Source: Saccopteryx bilineata
Lineage: Eukaryota > Chordata > Mammalia > Chiroptera > Emballonuridae
DNA length: 64,000 nucleotides
NCBI RefSeq assembly: GCF_036850765.1
Contig: NC_089492.1
Coordinates: forward strand, 296,307,090 to 296,371,089
Direction: 5' to 3'
Below are positions 1 to 11,300 of this stretch, in pieces (within the stretch, counting starts at the first letter, position 1; each line of letters begins with the position of its first letter). The notes below the pieces were generated by a model. The model searched no databases. It was not told the DNA's origin and saw only the letters and a list, made by a program, of their open reading frames with translations. A program made the position numbers and the translations under genes.

Positions 1-86
1 TTGCTCCATCTCTCAGCCCCGCTCATCCTCTGGCCTTTCCCACTCCTAGTCCCTTGTTCTCACCCTCCCGCATGTGTTCGCTGCAG

Positions 87-300
87 GAGCGCAGGGCCTT
101 GGAGCGAAAGGCCGCGGAACTGGAGGAGGAGCTGAAGGTGAGGACTTCTGGGGCACTGTGGGCTGTGGGCTAGGCCTGTCCAGGACCCCAGCTGACCCCG
201 TCCTGTCCCACAGGCCCTGTCCGACCTCCGGGCTGACAACCAGCGACTCAAGGATGAGAATGCCGCCCTGATCCGGGTCATCAGCAAACTCTCGAAGTGA
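87..300 (+). CDS. PPP1R12C: PPP1R12C, last two coding exons (partial)
   Basis: C-terminal end of protein phosphatase 1 regulatory subunit 12C (MBS85), a MYPT-family subunit that directs PP1 to myosin and actomyosin substrates. Two exons are visible: 87-137 (17 codons, after a CAG acceptor, donor GTGAGG) and 214-300 (28 codons plus TGA). Joined, they encode a heptad-like charged stretch beginning [17 protein letters not shown] and ending [11 protein letters not shown], which matches the C-terminal leucine-zipper/coiled coil of the family. That segment is the usual protein-protein contact region. The ankyrin-repeat and PP1-binding parts lie to the left of the window. Both exons are phase 0. The neighbouring EPS8L1 on the opposite strand is the expected syntenic partner. 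Confidence 0.93.
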
Positions 301-870
301 CTCTGAAGGACTTGTCCCCACACCTGCATTCATACAGCTGCTTCTACCACATGCACCCCTTCCCCTGCGTGAACACGAGTGACAGGGCTCCTGGGGGAGT
401 CTCTGAGAAGCCATAACCTCCCCTCGGGACCTCCGGACTGGCAGGGAAGGACAGAGTCCCCAGGAGCCAAGGGGGGCCGTCTGAGGCCAGGATGGAGGCA
501 GAGGTGGGAGGCTGAGCCAGATAGGGGGACGTTGTTGAGGGGGGACCAAGGTTGGAGGCCAGACCAGGAAGGAACCAAGGACCAGGAAGTGCCAGGACCA
601 GTAGCCAGGACCAGAGTGGCCACCCGGAGGCCCCCTCTCACGTGTGATGCCACCCAGTCACCCCTCCTGCTCCTGAACAGGGATCCGAGAATGTGCCAAG
701 TGTCCCACTGGCCTCAGCCAGTTGGGCCTGTATATAGGGTCCGTGTGCAATAGGGAGGGATGTCTTCTATTTTTTGCTGCCCCCTCTCCGGACACTGTCT
801 GGGGCAGGGGGAGAAGGTATTTTCGAGACAAAGCACAGGCACCACAAATAAAAGTCATGAAGTTGCCACT
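301..870 (+). other. PPP1R12C: PPP1R12C 3'UTR
   Basis: Non-coding tail after the TGA at 298-300, free of SINEs, running to a poly(A) signal. The exact cleavage site is inferred to lie 15-25 bases after the signal. Confidence 0.8.
847..852 (+). terminator. PPP1R12C: PPP1R12C poly(A) signal AATAAA
   Basis: Canonical AATAAA about 550 bases after the stop codon, the only one in this 3'UTR. Confidence 0.85.
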
Positions 871-1044
871 CAGTGACTACGTTCTTAGCTGGGGCTGGGC
901 TCTGCTTCTGTGCCCTTCTGTGTCAGTGACCACACCACCGGGATGTGCGAGTGGGGTGCTGAGGGGGGGAGGCTGTGTTCCAGGGTGGGAAGGGACTTTA
1001 GGAAGGGGCGGTTGGAGCAGAGGTCCCAGCCAGGGCTGGCATCT

Positions 1045-1421
1045 CTTTTTATTTTTTTTTTGGTGAGAGGATAGGAGGCAGAGACAGACTCCTGCATGTG
1101 CCCAACTGGAATCCATCTGGCAAGCCCACTAGGGGACAGTGCTCTGCCCACCTGAGGTGTTGCTCCATTGCTTAGCAATAGCGCTCTTATTAGAACCTGA
1201 GGCAGAGGCCATGGAACCATCCTCAGCACCAACCCGCTTCAATTGAGCCATGGCTGCAGGAGGGGTGGAGAAGAGAGAGAGAGAGAGCACCAGAGAGAAC
1301 CAAGAGGGGGAAGGGTGGAGAAGCAGATGGGCACATCTCCTGTGTGCCCTGACTGGGAATTGAACCCGGGACATCCACATGCCAGGCTAATGCTCTACCA
1401 CTGAGCCAACTGGCCAGAGCC
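1045..1421 (-). mobile_element. SINE family A
   Basis: Antisense copy. The tRNA-like head reads leftward from 1421 (GGCTCTGGCCAGTTGGCTCA) and the A-rich tail lies at about 1045. Several substitutions suggest an older copy. Confidence 0.85.
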
Positions 1422-1480
1422 ATTGTCATCACTGCTTTTGATAGAATCATTTGCCAACATTTAAAATTTGGATAATTTGT

Positions 1481-1680
1481 GGCCTGGCCAGGTGGCTCAG
1501 TGAATAAAGCGTTGTCCTGTAGCACCGAGGTTGCCGGTTTGATTCCCCTTTCAGGGCATGTATGAGAAGCATTCAGTGAGTACACAACTAAATGGGACTG
1601 GCAAGTTGATGCTTCTCTCTCTTTCCCCTCTCCTTCCTTTTCTTTCTTCCTTCCTCCCTTCCTCAATCAATGGGGATTTT
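1481..1680 (+). mobile_element. SINE family D (VES-like)
   Basis: tRNA-like head GGCTCAGTGAATAAAGC, B box GGTTTGATTCC, then a pyrimidine-rich 3' region. Confidence 0.75.
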
Positions 1681-1737
1681 TTTAATATTAAAATTTGGGT
1701 CAATTGCATAGAAAAATCTGGAAATTAAAAAATATAT

Positions 1738-2074
1738 ATTTTTCTGAAGTTGGAAACAGGGAGGCAGTCCGACAGACTCCCGCATGCTCCCAACCGGGAT
1801 CCACCTGGCACGCCCACCAGGGGGTATCGCTCTGTTGAACCAGAGCCATTCTAGCGCCTGAGGCAGAGGCCACGGAGCCATCCTCAGCACCCGGGCCAAC
1901 TTTGCTCCAATGGAGCCTTGGCTGCGGGAGGGGAAGAGAGAGACAGAGGGGATGGAGAGGGGGAGGGGTGGAGAAGCAGATGGGTGCTTCTCCTGTGTGT
2001 CCTGGCCGGGAATCAAACCCGGAACTCCTGCACGCCAGGCCAACGCTCTACCACTGAGCCAACCGGCCAGGGCC
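1738..2074 (-). mobile_element. SINE family A
   Basis: Full-length antisense copy from TTTTTCTGAAG (reverse of the CTTCAGAAAAA tail) to the head ending CCGGCCAGGGCC. The embedded CTCF-like core has decayed (GGGGTAT). Confidence 0.9.
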
Positions 2075-2174
2075 TAAATCTGGAATTTGACTTCTAATAA
2101 AATAAGGAGCTGTGCTTGTGAGCTCTTCTATCCTGCATGGTAATAGTTGGCTGGAGCTGAGTAGGAGCCATCTC

Positions 2175-2337
2175 TTTTTAATATTAAAAAAGTTTTATTT
2201 ATTGATTTTAGCGAGAGAGGGAGAAAGAGAGGAAGGAACATCGAGCTGCTCCTGTATGTGCCCTTATGGGGAATCAAACCGGCAACCTCTGCGCTTTGGG
2301 AGGATGCTCCAACTAACTGAGCTGTCTGGCTAGGGTC
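2175..2337 (-). mobile_element. SINE family D (VES-like)
   Basis: Antisense copy with TTTATTTATTGATTTTAG tail and tRNA-like head ending CTGTCTGGCTAGGG. Confidence 0.8.
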
Positions 2338-2467
2338 GAGCCATCTCCTTCTAAGGTAGGGCATTCACTCATTCATTCTTGGTCATATTCTATATGCCAA
2401 GCCCTGTCCTGCCTGTTGCTGATACAATAATGAATGAAAAAGGTGCCCCTAACTCATTTTCTCAGAA

Positions 2468-2822
2468 CATCATCCAGAAACACCAAGGTTGTGGGTTTGA
2501 TCCCTGTTCAGGGCACACACAGGAAGCAACCAATGAAGGCACAACTAAATGGAACAAGCAGCTTGGCCTGTGGTGGCGCTGTGGATAAAGCATCGACCTG
2601 GAATGCTGAGGTCACTGGTTCAAGTCCCTGGGGTTGCCTGGTCAAGGCACATACAGGAAGCAACTACTATGAGTAGATACTTCCCACTTCTCCCCTCTCT
2701 TTCTGTGTCTCCCCTCTCTCCAAAACTCAATAGATAAAAAAAAATCTAAAAAAGAAAAACGAACATGAATGTTTTTCTCTCTCCCCCTTCCTTTCTGTCT
2801 CTTAAATCAACCAATTTAAAAT
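2468..2822 (+). mobile_element. SINE D interrupted by SINE B
   Basis: A headless family D copy (from 2468) is split by a family B element at about 2560-2755, and the D 3' end resumes at 2760-2822. B is therefore younger than D here. Confidence 0.75.
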
Positions 2823-2879
2823 GAAAAAGGCAATGATCCAAAACGTCTTGGGAGGAGAGACATAAGGCATCCAACAGTA

Positions 2880-4477
2880 AAACGAATGCATTTCAGGTGG
2901 CGGTGCTATGGAGCAAAAGCAGGGGAAGGGCACAGAGAGATTGGTGTGTTTGTGCGTTTGCAGAAGTACATGCAGGTGTGTATTTTGTACAGGGTGGTCA
3001 GAGTCGGGCTCTCCAAGAAACTAGCACAGGCAGATACTTGAATGCATCAGGCAATGAGCCATGTCGATATTTGAGGGAAGAGTCTCTGGATGTTGAAAAC
3101 ACATGTGCAAAAGCCCTGAGGTAGAAGTTTTGCCCAACGTGTTGAGGCACAGGAAGAAGTTGCTATATATAGCTGGAGGGAAGTAGTAGGGGATGGGGTT
3201 GGGGAGATAATTAAATGGCTGGTATGTAAGGAGGTGGCCCTGGTAAGGACTTGAGCTATGAGGTGGGACCTACGTTTGAACAGATCCCTCTGGCTGTCGC
3301 ACTGAGAACAGTCTGGGGACAGAAAACAGGGAAACCAGAAACACGGGTCAACAGTCTGGCTCAAACCCCATTCCTATCACAATCCAATTTGTCAGGACAA
3401 CCTGGAGGCCATCCCCTTCACTATTCCGTGAATCATTCCGGTTCACAGCCCAGGTGAAGGAAGGCAGTGTGGGGGTGTAGTGAGCAGGAGAAAACTGGTT
3501 GGAATAGCAGGTTTGGGGGTCTGCTTGCATCTCTGGTCTCTCTGTTGGAAATGATGGTTGGGGTACCAAACAAGAGACTGAAGGGTTAGGTATCCACAAG
3601 GGCCGATGGTATTGAACAAGGTCTGGCAGCAGGAATAGGGAAGCAGAGTGCTGGGCACAAGAAGCTGATGACCCTGGCTGGCCACCAGCCATCTGGTGGT
3701 CCTGGTGGAAGCTGAGCTCCAGGGGGGAGAAGCCAGCAGGAATTGTCAGGGGAGCTCAGCCGTGGGCATTCTGGGAAAGCAGGAGCCATGGGAGGAAAAG
3801 GAAGAGGACTTCTTCCCAAAGCTGGAGGTACGTCCAGTTGGAAGGTGGCTGGGGGCCAGAGAAAACCAGCCTGAACCTAGCGGGCCAGAGGGAAAAGGAG
3901 CTGGTTCTTGAGGAGGTAGGCAGCTTCCTGTGGAGCTGTCATCTCACATGATGAAGATGCCAGGAAGCCTGGGGGCAGCTTTGGGAGGCTGCCACTCTTC
4001 TGTGGTTGGACCCCTGTCTGGAGGTGGGAGGTGAAGCAGAAAGTGGCTGCTCGAGACCAACCCGGGGGGCTGAGGGCAGGTTCCCCTGAATTGGGCATTT
4101 GAGCTGGCCCTGGAAGGCTGAATAGGTCCATCAGGCAGACAATTGCTGTTCGAGCAGCAGAAACTAGCAAATGCAAAACCCTGGTGGTTGAAGAGGTTTG
4201 GGATGGATGGTTTGGAGGCAGGCGGGACCAGAATGCAAGGAAGAATGAGGAAGCAAGGAATGAGGTTGAAGAGGTGGGTAGGGACCAAATCAATGAGGCC
4301 TCGAATACCAGGCTATGGGGCTAAGAGGGCAATGGGGGGCCAGAGAAAGATTCTGAGCAAGGTACGGGTTGGGACACTGGGTGTACAGAAGATCCCTCCG
4401 GAATGAACTGAAGGACAGACTGGAGGTCAGAGGTCAGGATGAGGCCTGGGTTGTGGCCCCAAGGAACGAGAGGATTA
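2880..4477. other. Intergenic sequence with no recognised gene
   Basis: No exon-like or conserved coding segment seen. About 3050-3170 resembles ancient L2/MIR debris (AACACATGTGCAAAAGCCCT). The rest looks unique. Confidence 0.5.
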
Positions 4478-4550
4478 CCTCTCTCCAAAACTCAATAGAT
4501 AAAAAAAATCTAAAAAAGAAAAACCAAAACGAATGCTTTTCTCTCTCCAT
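4478..4550 (+). repeat. Second copy of the 2713-2785 SINE junction
   Basis: Nearly identical to 2713-2785, the tail of SINE B plus the start of the D 3' part, but without any SINE head before it. Confidence 0.75.
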
Positions 4551-4570
4551 AAACAAAGAAAGAAAACAAA

Positions 4571-4902
4571 GGGGTCCTGGCCGGTTGGCTCAGCGTCGGC
4601 CAGAGTGTGGAAGTCCCGTGTTCAATCCCCCATCAGGGCACATAAAAGCGCCCATCTGCTTTTCCACCCCTCCTCCTCTCCTTTCTCTCTACCTCTCTCT
4701 TCACCTCTGGCAGCCAAGGCCAGGGTGCTGAGGATGGCTTCATGACCTCCGTCTGCTTCAGGCGTTAAAATGGCTCCGGTTGCAATGGAGCAACGCCCCC
4801 TAGTGGGAATACCGAGTGGATCCCGGTCAGGCACATGCAGGAGTCTGTCTGCCTCCCCGCTTCTCACTTCAGAAAAATATAATAAAAAACAAAAAACAAA
4901 GA
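4571..4902 (+). mobile_element. SINE family A
   Basis: Sense copy from GGTCCTGGCCGGTTGGCTCA to TTCAGAAAAATATAATAAA. It keeps CGCCCCCTAGTGGG at 4794-4807, the reverse complement of a CTCF-like core. Confidence 0.88.
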
Positions 4903-4991
4903 AGGTGGGACGTCTCCTAGATTGCTTTCCTCTCCCCTGTAGTCATGTAGAGAAGGGACAGCAATGGACACGGCCCGCTAAGAGGAGGCTA

Positions 4992-4997
4992 TTTATA
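4992..4997 (-). terminator. EPS8L1: Possible EPS8L1 poly(A) signal (variant TATAAA)
   Basis: No AATAAA is seen on the minus strand in the roughly 300 bases after the EPS8L1 stop. This TATAAA variant is the best candidate. Low confidence. Confidence 0.3.
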
Positions 4998-5313
4998 GAC
5001 TGGGCAGCACATCGCAATGCACAGGGCTCCCTGAGCGCTCTCTTCTGGGTGCACCACAAACGCGGTCCTTACATCGTCCCTTCGCCCTACTCCCCTCCCA
5101 TTGGCCAGTCCGCGAGGGCTCGCTCCGGAGACTCCAGCAAGGATGGTCTACTTTATCCACTGGACAGGCAGGGAAAGACCAGGGCCGGCACAGCTCAGCA
5201 ATCCTTCGAGGGGTCCACTTCCCTTGGTGGGGTGGGGTCGGCAGAGTCCGTTCTTCCACGGGGCGCGGGGAAACCCGCTGCCCGGACACTTTTAAGCGGA
5301 GGCCCGGGAAGGG

Positions 5314-8300
5314 TCAAATGACCTCCGTTTCTATCTTGCCTTCCACCTTCTTCTTTTGCTTCTCCATTACCGCCTCCAGCTCTGACACTTCCTCTTTGTC
5401 CTGGAGGGCAGGATGGAAATCAGGACTCTCGCTGGCGTCCGAGCGCGGGACGCCCTCCCGGTCCGTTCCGGTCCAGGCAGCCCGGCTCACCTCCAGCAGC
5501 GCGCGCTGCACGGTGACCTGGCTATACACACGGGCGCCTTCCTCGGGGCTCACCGCTCGGAACTCCTCCTTCTGGAGCGAGAAGATCTGCGCGCCTGTCA
5601 GCACGCCCAGCGCGTCCACCGTCCTGAGCAGGTGCAGAGAGAATGCGGTCAGACCTGCCGGCCAATCAGAGCTTACGCCCCACAAGCTCTACCGATCACT
5701 TCACGCTCCAGCCTGCCGTTTGTCCAATCAGCAGCAATCTGGGCTCAGCTGAATACTCCTGAATCTCCACCCATCAATCACATTGTGCCACGGCGGGCGG
5801 GGCACCCTACTTTTGAGGGAGGTGGGACTTGTATGGAGGCTCCAATTGGAGCCTGGGGAAACATGCCAATCACAACCTGCCAATCATTGCAGCATCCTGA
5901 CGGACCCTCGCTTTGGGCAAATCCCGGTTCCCCGTGGTCTGCCACGCCCCCGCCCTCCGGGTCAATTACAACACTGCACCTCTAGCGAGGCCGCCCGAAC
6001 CGGTACCCGCCACTCACCCAGCGCTAAAGCCCTTAACCTGCAGCCAGGCGCGGACCTCAGACGCGTTCGAGCGCGGGCTGAGCTGCGGCTCCGCGGCGCG
6101 GGGCCCCGCGGCCGTGCGGCTGGGGCCTGAGCGGCCCTGGGCCAGGAGCGCCTGCAGCTCCTCGTTGACACTGGACATCTGGCAGAATTTCTCTGCAGGC
6201 GGAAAACCGGGGAAGGAGGGCCAACTCAGGGAGAAGGGTCGTCGTGATGGGCCAGACTCCATTTACTCTTCCTGAGCCTCGGTTTCCCTGCCTGAAAGGC
6301 GAGGAGAGGGACTGCTCCCCTGAGAGGGTGCCCCCAACACTCACCCTTCTCGCTGGGGTCCAAGTGGTTGAGGCTGTCGCAGCTGTCCCAGTGGGGCCGA
6401 GCAGGGACAGGAACCACGGCTGGGGCCGGGGCTGATGGGGGAGGTGGGGGAGTGCTATTCTAGAGAGGACCGAGGGGAGAGAGAGCACCTGGATTAGAGA
6501 GAGGACTCCGAGACCCCGCTCCTCCTTATGGAGGTGAATTTCTGAACCCCCCAAGCACCTCCTCTTACTGTACCCTTGACACGACACACCCTCATTCCCA
6601 GGACCCAGGACCTGGGAGTATGCCCTAGCTTACCAGAATGCAGGCAGGGCTTTGGCTGCGGCTACTCCGGGGCCCCGGGTGGGATGTCAGGATATTATAG
6701 GGTACGTATCCCTCCTGTCCCCGCTGGTCTCGAACTTTCCACCACTTGCGCTGGTCATCCAGGACCTGGGGGAGGTAAGAGGGGAGGGTTCAGAGCCTGT
6801 GCCTGCCGTTAGGATTGGGTCCACTCTAGCCTCCGACTCCTCTAACCTCCAATACGTCCCGATGTTTGACCGATAGCTCGCTGCTGTTGCGGGCCTGGAA
6901 GTCATAATTACATAGGACCCACTTCCCGACTGCTGGCTCTGGTTCCGGTTCCGGCTGGGGCTCAGCTTCTGGCTGCGGATCTTGGTGACTGAGGAGAAAA
7001 TGAGAGGGTTGGGGACAGGAAGCAGCCAGCCCCACTGCTCAGGGCGGTAGGGTGTTGGTGTGAGCTGGTGTTAGAGCCAAGCAGGGGCCAAGGCAGGGGG
7101 CCAAGTTAGTACTGTTAATAAAAACTTAATGCCTGACCTGTGGTGGTGCACTGGGTAAAGCATTGACCTGGAATGCTGAGGTTGCTGGTTCGAAACCCTG
7201 GGCTTGCCTGGTCAAGGCACATATGGGAATTGATGCTTCCTGCTCCTCCCTCTGTTCTCTCTATCTCTTTCCTCTCTCTCTCTCTCTCTCTCTCTCCTCT
7301 CTAATAAAAACGAATAATATATTTTGCTTGGCAGTGGGCTGTAAGCACCTGATATGGGTACAGGCACTACTTTCATTTTACAGATGAGAAAAATAAAAGT
7401 GTCCCCGGATCACACAGCTGAGGACAGCTGCTAGTGACTCCTCATCTACTATGTATCAGACTTGTGCATAATGAAAACGCAGTCATAATACAAACAATGG
7501 TTAACACTTACATTGCACTTACTACGTGCCAGGCCCTGTTCAGTCTGTTACCTATATTAGCTGATTGGGTTCGCGACACAACCCCTGGTAGAACCATGAA
7601 TTTGAACCCTCCCCCTATCTCCCTCCCCCAGAGACCCTATTATTATTTCCATTTTAAAGGTGAGGAAGTGGAAGGGACCGTGATGTAAAGTGACCCACTG
7701 ATGTAAAGGTCTCAGTGCAAGGAGAGGTGTAGCCAGCCTGCAACCTAGGCAGGCTGGCCCCAGGGTCCGCCTCCTGAGAAATTCTGCTCTCCTGTGCATG
7801 CCGCTGGATGTGAACCTGACCTCTCCTGGGGTCTGGACTCTCAAGTGAAAACCTGTGCAACCTCATGGACTTCTCACTCTTCCAGAGAGGAAGTACTATT
7901 CCCCCCCCCCCCAGGAACCAGAGAAACAGAGGTGACTTAAAAGCTGGGGGTATCAGCAGCACGAGGATGGGGTCAGCGTTCCGCGAGACCAGGCAGCAGC
8001 TGGGGTAAGGGGGTGGAATGTGGGCTCCGAGCCCCCAGGAAAGGGACCTCAGCCCGGATGAGGCCTACCTGTGCAAGGGAGAGGGGGGTCTTCAGGGCCG
8101 CGGCGCCCCCTGTGCGGGGCTGGCAGCTCCCAGCATGCTGTCCCTCCTGAGACCCTCTGCCGGGGCCCTAATCCAGACCCCCCTTTGGCTCCTCCAGCCT
8201 TCCTGTTGGATTTCTTCTCATCCTACGCAGCTAACCTCCCATCTGCCCTCGACTTGCCCAGGGACTCTATAGAGTCCTCACCTCTCTACCCCCTACTTCC

Positions 8301-11300
8301 CCCAGGACCCTAAAGTGCACCCCTACTGCTTACTGGAATCATGAACTTGGACCTCCCAGTTCTTTCCTCCCCTCGAAACCCAGGAGTCCAGATCTTAAGC
8401 TTTAATGTCTCTGTCCTTTGAACCCATAAAGACTCCCAGTCTGATAACCCAGCAGGGTCCGAGACAGTTGCTGTACAGCCTTGGGAGAGCGAGGGTCAAT
8501 CCTCCTGGCCTTTACCTCCCCGAGGGGCCCCGTCAGAGATACTACCCCTTCCTCACTTTCCCACAAACTTGCCCCTCAGCCTTTGAAGTCTCTCCAAGGT
8601 CCCAAGTACCAGATTTGAGCTCTTCTTTAAAACTCAAATCTTTAATTCCCAGCCGCTTCCCTCCAACACCCAGGACTCTGTCCTGGTAGGGACCCAGGTA
8701 GCGAGCATCCCAGATCCTGGGAAATCAACGTGCTTACTCTCAGCCCTTTGGGGACTCTGGGTCTGACCTCTCAAGACTTTAACCCACACCTAGCCTCCTC
8801 CTCCCTCCGACCCTGGATTCTGATCCTCCAGCCCCCTCCTCCCTCAGACCCAGAAGTCTGGGCCCCGCCCCCCTCCCACCCTACTCCTCCCCCCTCTCTC
8901 AGCCCTTCCCCCAGGCCTGGTCACCACCTCACCCACCTGCAGAAGAGCCGGGAAGACAGAAGGAAAAAGACAGAAAATAGAGGGGCGGAGTCAGTGCCAG
9001 GAACCCCAGGACGCACCCCTCCTCGAACCCCTGCCCTGCCCTGGGGCTGACACTCACCCATTGACAGCGATCTGGGGGGCGCTTTGCTGCAGGAGGTAAG
9101 AACGCAGCAGATCAGGGGTGTGTGTGTGTGGGGGGGCGGCCTCCTCCCAGACTTCCCAGTCTTGGCCTTACTATGTCACCTGGGGGAGCCTGCTGCCCCT
9201 CCAAGCCTTAGCCTCACCTGCCTGCGCCGCCGCTCGTGCTGTAGTTGTTTCTCCACTGGGTCCTCCCAGGGGCGGCCCTGTGGGTCAGTAGCTGTGGGCT
9301 CCCAACCGCTGTAGAATTCGGGGCTGTATGGGGATCCCTCCTCTAGGGGCAACTCCAGCCTGCATCCAAGGACGGGCAGAGGGCTCAGGAACCCTGGTCG
9401 GCCTCGATTTAGCCCTGTCATTAAGTTCACTTTCTCCCTTTCCCTAAACCTCGCTCCAACCCAGCTATTCTTTCCTCGCCTCTTTTTGCCAAGCCCTGCT
9501 TGTGCTTCTGAGTTGTCCCATGACATCAATTATATGTCTAAATACATTGATTCCAGAGCCATGGGCGGGTAGTTCAGTTTGTTAGAGCGTCGTCCCGATA
9601 CGCCAAGGTTGCAGGTTCTATCCCAGGTCAGGGCACATACAAGAATCAACCAACGGCCTGATCTGTGGTGGCGCAGTGGATAAAGCGTCAACCTGGAAAT
9701 GCTGAGGTTGCTGGTTCGAAACCCTGGGCTTGCCTGGTCAAGGCACATATGGGAGTTGATGCTTCCAGCTCCTCCCCTCGTCTCTCTCTGTCTCTCCTCT
9801 ATCTCTCTCTGTCTCTGTCTCTCCCTCTCCTCTCTAAAATGAATAAATAAAAAATTTTAAAAAATCAACCAACGAATGCGTAAATAAGTGGAAAAACAAA
9901 TCCATGTTTCTCTCTCTCCCTTTCTCTCTCTCTCTAAAATCAATCAATAGGATAAAATAAATATACTAATTCCAACTAATGCTCCTACCCAGCCTCTGAA
10001 TTCAAACCTGGTTTCTAGCTACACACATCCCTCCCTGACTCTGCCCCCACCCCTTAGATATAGCCACGCCCCATTCCTCCAAGCCTCGTGTCCCCGTTTC
10101 ATTATCTAATGAAGTCTTACCCCTCTCCTTCACACTAATTTCTGGCCTTTCCTCCAATCGGATGCTGGCATTTGTCCTAGGTCCCACCCTTTCCACATTG
10201 GCTACACCCTCCTGTCTAAACTTCTCTAACCCTTCCCAGTCTCACCTTTCCAATCACCACATCCCCACCCTCGGCCTCATCAGTCCTCCAATCACCACGC
10301 CCCTGCCTCCCAGCCCCGCCCCTCAATCACCCGCTCCCTCACCCTGGGCGGGTCCACAAGTCCCCCAGCGAGGTCCAGAGCACATTTTCACTTGGGGAGA
10401 CATTGTCCCGCAGCAGTGCCACAGCCTCGGACGTCAGGTGTGGCCTCCGCACGCCGCTGGCGAACTGGGGTCCGCCTGACATTTCCACAATCTGCCATGG
10501 GGGCGGGAGTGGGTACCCCATCAGACCCTCTCGAAGGGGAATCCCGATTCCTCCCGCTGCAGGGGGAACAGGAGGACCTAGGCGATGGTCTCACCACGTG
10601 CAGAGGTCCGAACAGAAAGTGCAGCAGCTCTTGCGAGGAAGGGTTGGCGATGTTACCACGCAGGCGCCCCTGCGGAGAGGGGGAGGGGCTGGCATTAGTG
10701 CGTGTACCGGGTCAGGTTGGGTATTCCCTTCCACCCCTGATGCCCTGCGCTGGACGTGTCCTCACCAGCAGGCTGAAGGCATACTTGATTTTCTGAAGCA
10801 CGTCGGTGTACTCGGCCTCGGTGGGGGGCTTGGCTCGCAGAGTCAGGAGGTCCTCTGTGAGTAGGGGGGAAGGGAAGGGGATAGGGGACCCAAAGACAGC
10901 ATCAGGGAGAGGAAGAACCCCAGCGAGATCCCGACGGGGAGTCAAACTGGCAGGGGGTGCGAGGGAAGACCCGCAGGCAAGGGAGGCTATTTGGGAGTGA
11001 CCAGAAAAGGGGGGTGTTTGGGATCCCACCCGGTGGCGCCCCTCACCCTCAGCCTTCTGGCGCCGGGGCCTGCGGCGCTCCCGGTGCTCCAGTACTCGGG
11101 CCGCCTCCGCAGACTTCTGCAGCTTCGATACGAAGCTCTCCACGTCGTCGAACACGTGGTTCAGGATGTCCTGGGGGACAGAGCAGGGGGGTGGTTGAGA
11201 CGGCTGAGTCCCGGACCCTCATCACTACTGTCAAAGTCCGCCCTCCAGCCAAGAGCGCTTAGACACCCCCCCCCCCCCCCCCAGCCCAAGCTCCACTGTC

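Noticed and set aside
5314..5685. Single-exon reading of the EPS8L1 C terminus
   Set aside because: The continuous frame includes a 90-bp intron with GT-AG borders that human EPS8L1 lacks in the protein; annotated as two exons, retention noted as a finding.
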